A DNA stretch of 19,483 nucleotides from Actinomycetes bacterium. Its GTDB lineage: Bacteria; Actinomycetota; Coriobacteriia; WRKU01. The stretch lies in the NCBI GenBank assembly GCA_009781565.1, contig WQXV01000005.1:1-19483 (forward strand), read 5' to 3'. Positions 15,420 through 19,483 of the stretch are shown piece by piece; positions within the stretch are counted from its first letter, which is position 1; each line of letters starts with the position of its first letter. The position numbers and the translations under genes were made by a program. Below the pieces are notes generated by a model. The model did not search any database. It was not told the origin of the DNA and worked only from the letters and a program-made list of their open reading frames with translations.

Positions 15420-17117
15420 TTACTTCACCCCCCATTTACGAGCGAAGACCGTTCCTGTCTTACCAGTTTCCCGTTCAATCACGTGAACGGCGCAACCGAT
15501 TCAAGGATCGAAGCTGCGCGCAATACGGGCAGCCATGATCGGACGCTCTACATCTGCGATAGGAGTACCGACAAGGGCCTCTTCCATCGGACCACGAACG
15601 CCGTTGTCGTCACGAGGTGACATATCCCACGTTGAGGGAGTTACGACGTTGTAGTTGGCAATGCGACCATTCTCGACGTTGACGAAGTGAGCCAACGCAC
15701 CACGAGGAGCCTCCCAGAAACCGGCGCCTTCGCCGTCATGGTCGACATACTCTTGGAAGGTCTGTGCATCGCCGGAGTTGATGGCCTCGACCAGCTCGAC
15801 CACATAGTTGATGACCTGGTCGCCCATGACCTTGGCTTCAAGGACGCGAGCAGCCACACGACCCAGCAATGAGACGAGCAGTGTGGGATCGGTGATCCCC
15901 AGAGCGTCCAGAGCGTAGTCGATGGTCCCCTTGATCGCGGGATCAGCACCGGGGCTCAGGTATCCGACCAGCATACGGGACAGTGGACCGACTTCGGCCG
16001 GCTTGTCATCGTAGCGCGGTGCCTTACCCCAAGTGTACTGACCATCGAGATCGAAGGTCGAGTCATCCCAGCGAGAGATCGCTTGGGTCTGACCATGTTG
16101 TGGATGAAGACCACTTGGTGAGGTATACCATGCATGCTTGACGTCTTCCTTGATCTTGTCGGTGTCGACAGGATCGACCTTGAGGCCGTTGGCTACATCG
16201 ATGTAGCCTGCGGGGAAGAAGCGGTTATGCATATCAAGATCGGTGTCATTGAACAGTCCGAAGCTGAGGAACTTGCCACAGCCTCCACCGAACTCGAGTG
16301 CTGCCGTATAGAACGGTGCGATCGCCAAAACGTCAGGGATCATCGTGTTGTTGATCCAGGCGACGACTCTCTTGAGACGATAGAGAATATCGTCAAGCTT
16401 GAGCGAGTCGGGCACGAACGCGGTTCCACCGGCAACTGACGTCATACCATGGGGGAACTTACCACCCAAGATGGCCATGACGCGTGCTGCCTCTGCTTGC
16501 ATCTCGAGAGCCTCAAGATAGTGGGCAACACCGATGAGGTGAAGCTCGGCAGGCATATCGGGATTGTAAAGCTCGGCATCGATCTTCTCGGCATCCGTGA
16601 TGGGATTGAGCCCCCACCAGCCGTTGGAGAAGACTGAGAGGTCGCCACCCTTGACCAGATCGCCGACGCGCTCTTGCACGGCAGCGAAGTCAGAGATACC
16701 GGTGCCTGCTGCTTTAGCAAGGTCGACGGTATCGCCGATATCGGCACTCAGAGCCTTGGCAGGATTGACATAGTCAAGCGCGGCAAGGATGTAGAACCAC
16801 AGGATGTGGCTGTGCAGATTCTCAGCACTCTCATAGATGTTGCGGACCAGACGGGCGCCGTTGGGGATCTTGATACCATAAGCGCTCTCGACGGCCATTG
16901 ATGACGCATGACCATGAGAAGTCGGGCAGACACCACAGATACGCTGAGTGACGTAGAACGCATCTTCGGGCTTGCGGCCCTTCAAGATGGTCTCGACACC
17001 ACGATACAGGGTTCCAGTCGCCCATGCATCAGTGATCTTTCCATTTTCGACCACCGCCTCGACACGAAGGTGACCTTCGATACGTGTTACGGGATCAAGA
17101 ACAATATTCTCAGCCAT
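15420..17117 (-). CDS. hyaB: [NiFeSe] hydrogenase large subunit, selenoprotein (UGA read as selenocysteine 539)
   Basis: This is the catalytic subunit of a membrane-bound uptake hydrogenase. It holds the Ni-Fe site with four ligands in two motifs. The N-terminal motif is RICGVCPTSH (59-68; C61, C64). The C-terminal motif should read DPCxxCxxH. Here the frame meets TGA (15501-15503) exactly at the first cysteine, after D537-P538, and continues IGCAVH with C542 and H545. The coding then runs to TAA at 15420-15422, giving 565 residues. The 20 residues after His545 are the tail normally removed by the maturation protease once nickel is inserted. A conventional gene call would end at 538 residues and miss two metal ligands. 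RIEGHLRVE (12-20) is conserved. The ATG overlaps the small-subunit stop (TAATG), with GGGAGG 9 bases upstream. Sec is inferred from the motif and a downstream hairpin; the selenocysteine machinery is not in the window. Confidence 0.9.
15471..15490 (-). promoter_or_regulatory. Predicted bacterial SECIS hairpin in the hydrogenase large-subunit mRNA
   Basis: On the coding strand, CCGTTCA and TGAACGG form a perfect 7-bp stem around the loop CGTGAT, starting 10 bases after the UGA. The loop G/U pair lies about 19-20 bases past the UGA, close to its place in E. coli fdhF. I do not see the bulged U of the E. coli element, but bacterial SECIS sequences vary widely. It would recruit SelB with Sec-tRNA. 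Confidence 0.7.
15501..15503 (-). other. Recoded UGA codon (selenocysteine 539)
   Basis: This in-frame TGA stands exactly where the first Cys of the C-terminal DPCxxC nickel motif belongs. It is followed by 26 sense codons that complete the motif and tail, then TAA. One base change (TGA to TGC/TGT) would restore Cys, so a damaged gene is the alternative. The hairpin and the partner subunit argue for recoding. Confidence 0.85.
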
Positions 17118-18325
17118 TATGCGGCACCTCCCTTCTTAGCATGCTTTGTCTCCCACTCTTTGCATTCCTCGGTCTTCAGCGTGGCGTTGCTACCAATTCT
17201 CTTGGCAGCTTTCATGCCGAAGCCGTGAGCGATCAGAGCTGCACCGGCGATACCACCGATAGCAGCAGCTGCAATAGCGGGATCCACGCCACCTGAACCA
17301 AGGACTCCAGCGCCTACACGGCGGAAGCGTCCACGGAACGGAGCATTTTGGTCGACCCAGTTCCAGTTAGCACAACCGATGCAGGGTCCACCTGAATCGA
17401 CGCACCAGGATACTGAGCTGTTCCAACGGATCATCGGACAACGACGATAGGTCTGAGGTCCTTTGCAGCCAACGGGATAGAGACAGTAACCCATGGCCTC
17501 TTCGTCGCTACCGAACTCATAGACGAACTCGCCATTCTCGAAATGACCACGACGTGGGCAGTTGTCATGAATAGTTGAGCCATAGAGCCACTTGGGACGA
17601 CCGTTCGCATCAAGACGATTGACGATCGGGCCAAGGACTGGTACGCCATCACTGTCACGATCGGCGAGCAGTAATGCCTCGACAACGACCGAAACGAGCT
17701 CCTCGGGATTCATCGGGCAACCAGGTAGGTTGACTACCGGTGTCGCGACTCCCTTGGATTTGAGATACGGTCCAACGCCGGTTCCCTTTGCAGGATTAGG
17801 ATAGGCAACGACCCATCCACCATCCACTGCACATGAGCCCAACGCGATAACGACTGCTGCCTTTGAGGCAAAGTTCTCAAGCTCCTCGATGAAGGGATGA
17901 CCACCGACACGCAGCATGTTGCCGTCGAGTCCTGTGATGACCGTACCCTCGATGATGAGGATGTACTTTCCAGCGTGCTCCTCGGCGAATTCTTCATTCC
18001 CCTCAAGTGTCTGCACGCCTGCCGACATCTGGATGGTCTCTTGACCGACAAGGTTCAAGAAATCAAGCACGATGTCTGCAACGTTTGGGTAAGTGGCTTG
18101 AGCGATCGACTCCGTGCAGCCTGTACAAGCACCGCCATGAAGCCATAGAGCAGGGTAAAGACCTCCTTCGTCTGCAGCGCCGGCGATCTTAGCGCCAATC
18201 ATGGGTGCTGCAGAGGAGGAGAGCCCAAGCATAGTGGCGGTAGCTCCGCAGAATTTCAGAAAATCACGACGGGACACGCCACGTGCTTCGAGTCTCTCAT
18301 AAAATGAGGTACCCTTATTCGTCAT
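17117..18325 (-). CDS. hyaA: [NiFeSe] hydrogenase small subunit, Tat-exported, three [4Fe-4S] clusters
   Basis: This electron-transfer subunit has 402 residues. It starts with a twin-arginine signal (SRRDFLKF, 18-25, then a hydrophobic stretch to about 50), so the folded pair is exported together. Proximal cluster ligands are C67, C70, C165 and C203. Distal ligands are H253, C256, C281 and C287. Medial ligands are C296, C308, C315 and C318. C308 (in SVSWCVDSGGPC) sits where ordinary [NiFe] enzymes have Pro and hold a [3Fe-4S]; here a [4Fe-4S] is expected, as in [NiFeSe] enzymes. The CTGC proximal motif lacks the two extra cysteines of oxygen-tolerant hydrogenases. A C-terminal membrane helix (about 347-370) anchors it beside the cytochrome. 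I chose the ATG at 18325 over a GTG at 18334, which overlaps the ribosome-binding site. It is the first gene of the operon. Confidence 0.95.
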   Translation of the reverse strand: MTNKGTSFYERLEARGVSRRDFLKFCGATATMLGLSSSAAPMIGAKIAGAADEGGLYPALWLHGGACTGCTESIAQATYPNVADIVLDFLNLVGQETIQMSAGVQTLEGNEEFAEEHAGKYILIIEGTVITGLDGNMLRVGGHPFIEELENFASKAAVVIALGSCAVDGGWVVAYPNPAKGTGVGPYLKSKGVATPVVNLPGCPMNPEELVSVVVEALLLADRDSDGVPVLGPIVNRLDANGRPKWLYGSTIHDNCPRRGHFENGEFVYEFGSDEEAMGYCLYPVGCKGPQTYRRCPMIRWNSSVSWCVDSGGPCIGCANWNWVDQNAPFRGRFRRVGAGVLGSGGVDPAIAAAAIGGIAGAALIAHGFGMKAAKRIGSNATLKTEECKEWETKHAKKGGAA

Positions 18326-18333
18326 GCCATACA

Positions 18334-18340
18334 CCTCCTT
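18334..18340 (-). promoter_or_regulatory. Shine-Dalgarno that fixes the small-subunit start
   Basis: AAGGAGG lies 8 bases before the ATG at 18325. The upstream in-frame GTG (18332-18334) overlaps this site and is not usable. Confidence 0.75.
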
Positions 18341-18361
18341 TTGCGTAACACATCGACATTC

Positions 18362-18398
18362 GCGAGATACCTCTCAGTTCCCACCAAAAGGGTCTCGC
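18362..18398 (-). promoter_or_regulatory. Possible leader hairpin upstream of the hydrogenase operon
   Basis: GCGAGA (18362-18367) pairs with TCTCGC (18393-18398), with a nested CCC/GGG pair (18380-18382 and 18390-18392) and a 12-base bulge on one side. It would lie about 20 bases before the ribosome-binding site in the hydrogenase mRNA. I recognise no known riboswitch in it. The rest of the gap 18341-18588 shows no clear minus-strand promoter. Confidence 0.25.
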
Positions 18399-18497
18399 AC
18401 CTACAAGGATGCATTTGTGTATGGAATTGTGGTGTTGTGTCTGCCCACACGCTACCGTGAACTTTTTAGTACCTGCGCCCCATATGACGACGCACGT

Positions 18498-18526
18498 TTG
18501 TTCAGCAAAACCAAACACATTAATAC
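18498..18526 (+). promoter_or_regulatory. Possible promoter for bioY
   Basis: TTGTTC (18498-18503) and TAATAC (18521-18526) are separated by 17 bases in an AT-rich stretch that contrasts with the GC-rich genes. A second -10-like TAGTAT is at 18535-18540. I see no clear BirA or BioQ operator. Confidence 0.3.
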
Positions 18527-18588
18527 ACATAGATTAGTATATCCTTAAATCATAAAAATAGAGGATGAAATGAGAGAGAAATTACAGT

Positions 18589-19221
18589 ATGAAAACGAAT
18601 AGATTGGCCATCATGGGATTGTTCGTCGCACTGATGTGTGTCAGTGCCTGGATGAGGATTCCGATCCCGACTCCGTTGGGTATCACCTACCTGACCTTCC
18701 AGACCGCGGTCGCGATCTTGGCCGCTTTACTTTTGGCTCCGCACGAGGCATTCTTTGCGATGGCAGCCTATGTGATCTTGGGTCTGGTGGGCTTACCGGT
18801 CTTTGCCAACCCCGGTTTTGCAGGACTGGGTTATCTGGCTTCGCCCACCTTCGGCTACCTACTGGGGTTCGTGCTGGGCGCTCCCTTAGGCTCGCTTTAT
18901 CTGAACCGCCGGTTGCCGGAGGAGCTCGGCGACATCTCCGCGCATGGGTTTCTCAAAGGGTTGGAGCTGACCGGACCGAATGCGGCGGCCAAACGCTACG
19001 GTTTTACCCAGTGCCTGCTTGCATCGCTGATCGTGATCATGGCCGTCTACGTGTGCGGGGTCACCTATATCTGGGCCTATGCGCGCTGGATCGTGGGAGC
19101 ACCAGAGCCCTATCGGTCTTTGATCACGACAACTTCGGCGTTTCTATGGATCAAAGATTCGATCCTGGGAGTGGTCATCGCCAGCATTGCACCACGCCTG
19201 CGTGCGATCGTCGACCATTAG
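18589..19221 (+). CDS. bioY: Biotin transporter BioY (substrate-binding S component of an ECF transporter)
   Basis: BioY is the membrane protein that captures biotin; it works alone or with the shared energising module EcfA-EcfA'-EcfT. The 210 residues hold about six membrane helices. The family signature is clear: RIPIPTPLGITYLTFQTAVAIL near 23-44 and GFAGLGYLASPTFGYLLGFVLG near 77-98. A polar stretch of about 35 residues (about 105-140) between the middle helices is longer than usual for the family (about 190 residues in total). The ATG at 18589 has only a weak site upstream (GAGAGAG, about 10 bases away). No ECF ATPase or T gene is nearby, so it must share a module encoded elsewhere or act alone. 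It is divergent from the hydrogenase operon and ends at its own terminator. Confidence 0.92.
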   Translation: MKTNRLAIMGLFVALMCVSAWMRIPIPTPLGITYLTFQTAVAILAALLLAPHEAFFAMAAYVILGLVGLPVFANPGFAGLGYLASPTFGYLLGFVLGAPLGSLYLNRRLPEELGDISAHGFLKGLELTGPNAAAKRYGFTQCLLASLIVIMAVYVCGVTYIWAYARWIVGAPEPYRSLITTTSAFLWIKDSILGVVIASIAPRLRAIVDH

Positions 19222-19230
19222 TATGAAAAC

Positions 19231-19251
19231 GGGAGTGCGCTGCGCACTCCC
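19231..19251 (+). terminator. Intrinsic terminator after bioY
   Basis: GGGAGTGCG and CGCACTCCC form a perfect 9-bp stem around a CTG loop, 10 bases after the bioY stop. A short T-run (19260-19263) follows after a gap, so termination may be moderate. It could also serve the opposing tRNA transcript. Confidence 0.7.
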
Positions 19252-19266
19252 ATCTGCGGTTTTGTA

Positions 19267-19342
19267 TGGTGCGCGATATTGGACTTGAACCAACGACCTC
19301 TTGCGTGTCGAGCAAGCGCTCTGCCATCTGAGCTAATCGCGC
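19267..19342 (-). tRNA. tRNA-Val(GAC), CCA encoded, with unusual C33
   Basis: The 76-base gene folds into a full cloverleaf. The acceptor stem GCGCGAT pairs with ATCGCGC (7 bp), with discriminator A and encoded CCA. The D stem is GCTC/GAGC, the anticodon stem CTTGC/GCAAG and the T stem GTTGG/CCAAT with loop TTCAAGT. The anticodon loop is TCGACAC, so positions 34-36 read GAC (valine). Position 33 is C instead of the near-universal U. It lies downstream of the peptidase gene on the same strand. Confidence 0.93.
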
Positions 19343-19388
19343 ACGAAACAGCGGTTATCAACTATATCATATTTGCGTTTTTGACCGA

Positions 19389-19483
19389 CTAGAAGAAATT
19401 CATCGGGTTGACGTAGGACCCGTTGACGACCACATTGAAATGCAGGTGGTTACCGAATGAGTAACCCGTCGAGCCCGCATTAC
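19389..19483 (-). CDS. M23-family (LytM/NlpD) peptidase, C-terminal end, runs off right edge
   Basis: Only the last 30 codons lie in the window, ending at TAG (19389-19391). They read NAGSTGYSFGNHLHF and then a short strand ending VNPMNFF. The GSTGxSxGxHLHF signature is the end of the lysostaphin-type zinc endopeptidase domain; the first His of HLHF and its neighbour are zinc-site residues. Such proteins cut cell-wall peptide bridges or regulate amidases, and are usually secreted; the N-terminus is not visible. Confidence 0.85.
   Translation of the reverse strand, partial: NAGSTGYSFGNHLHFNVVVNGSYVNPMNFF

Noticed and set aside
15501..17117. Large subunit ending as a 538-residue protein at the TGA
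   Set aside because: That product would lack two nickel ligands and the processing tail, while the downstream frame encodes them exactly. Recoding explains the data better than a truncated enzyme or a pseudogene.
18362..18398. TPP riboswitch, suggested by CTGAGA and ACCC-like stretches
   Set aside because: The elements occur in the wrong order and the conserved core around them is missing. The gene downstream is also not thiamine-related.

Overview
The window looks like chromosomal DNA of an anaerobic, moderately GC-rich actinobacterium. My best guess is the class Coriobacteriia (Eggerthellales-like). This rests on gene style and content: a Tat-exported membrane hydrogenase with its own cytochrome b, a divergent EF-G paralogue, a standalone BioY and a tRNA with encoded CCA. 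No rRNA or species marker is present, so the assignment is an inference. I see no insertion sequences, prophage genes or CRISPR arrays. The genes are dense and no gene-free stretch exceeds about 265 bases.

Layout from left to right. 1-905 (-) is the N-terminal part of an ABC exporter-type permease that runs off the left edge. 964-4652 (-) is the phenylalanyl-tRNA synthetase operon pheS-pheT. 4855-6783 (+) is a cytosolic alkyl sulfatase of the SdsA1/YjcS family. 6843-12452 (-) is a four-gene block, in transcription order ppx, ppk1, a monoglyceride-lipase-like hydrolase and glpK. The first three genes are joined by two 8-base start/stop overlaps. 12604-14673 (+) is an EF-G-like translational GTPase lacking the switch II histidine. 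14748-18325 (-) is a three-gene respiratory hydrogenase operon. 18589-19221 (+) is bioY. 19267-19342 (-) is tRNA-Val(GAC), and 19389-19483 (-) is the end of an M23 peptidase.

The main discovery is in the hydrogenase. A plain reading of the large-subunit gene stops at residue 538, just after Asp-Pro, losing the C-terminal nickel-binding motif without which the enzyme cannot work. The stop is UGA. The same frame continues for 26 codons and supplies the rest of the motif (DP-UGA-IGCAVH), then a 20-residue tail, and ends at a TAA that abuts the ATG of the cytochrome b gene. A perfect 7-bp hairpin with a GUG-containing loop begins 10 bases after the UGA, where a bacterial SECIS element should be. 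The small subunit independently has Cys in place of the Pro that marks ordinary [NiFe] enzymes at the medial cluster, as in known [NiFeSe] hydrogenases. I conclude that this is a selenocysteine-containing [NiFeSe] hydrogenase whose real large subunit is 565 residues (15420-17117).

How the genes may work together. The hydrogenase oxidises H2 outside the membrane and passes electrons through the small subunit's three [4Fe-4S] clusters to the diheme cytochrome b and the quinone pool. The ppx-ppk1 pair sets polyphosphate levels. The hydrolase and glycerol kinase together could release and phosphorylate glycerol from acylglycerols. The alkyl sulfatase would add use of sulfated lipids or detergents. 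These last links are inferences from gene order.
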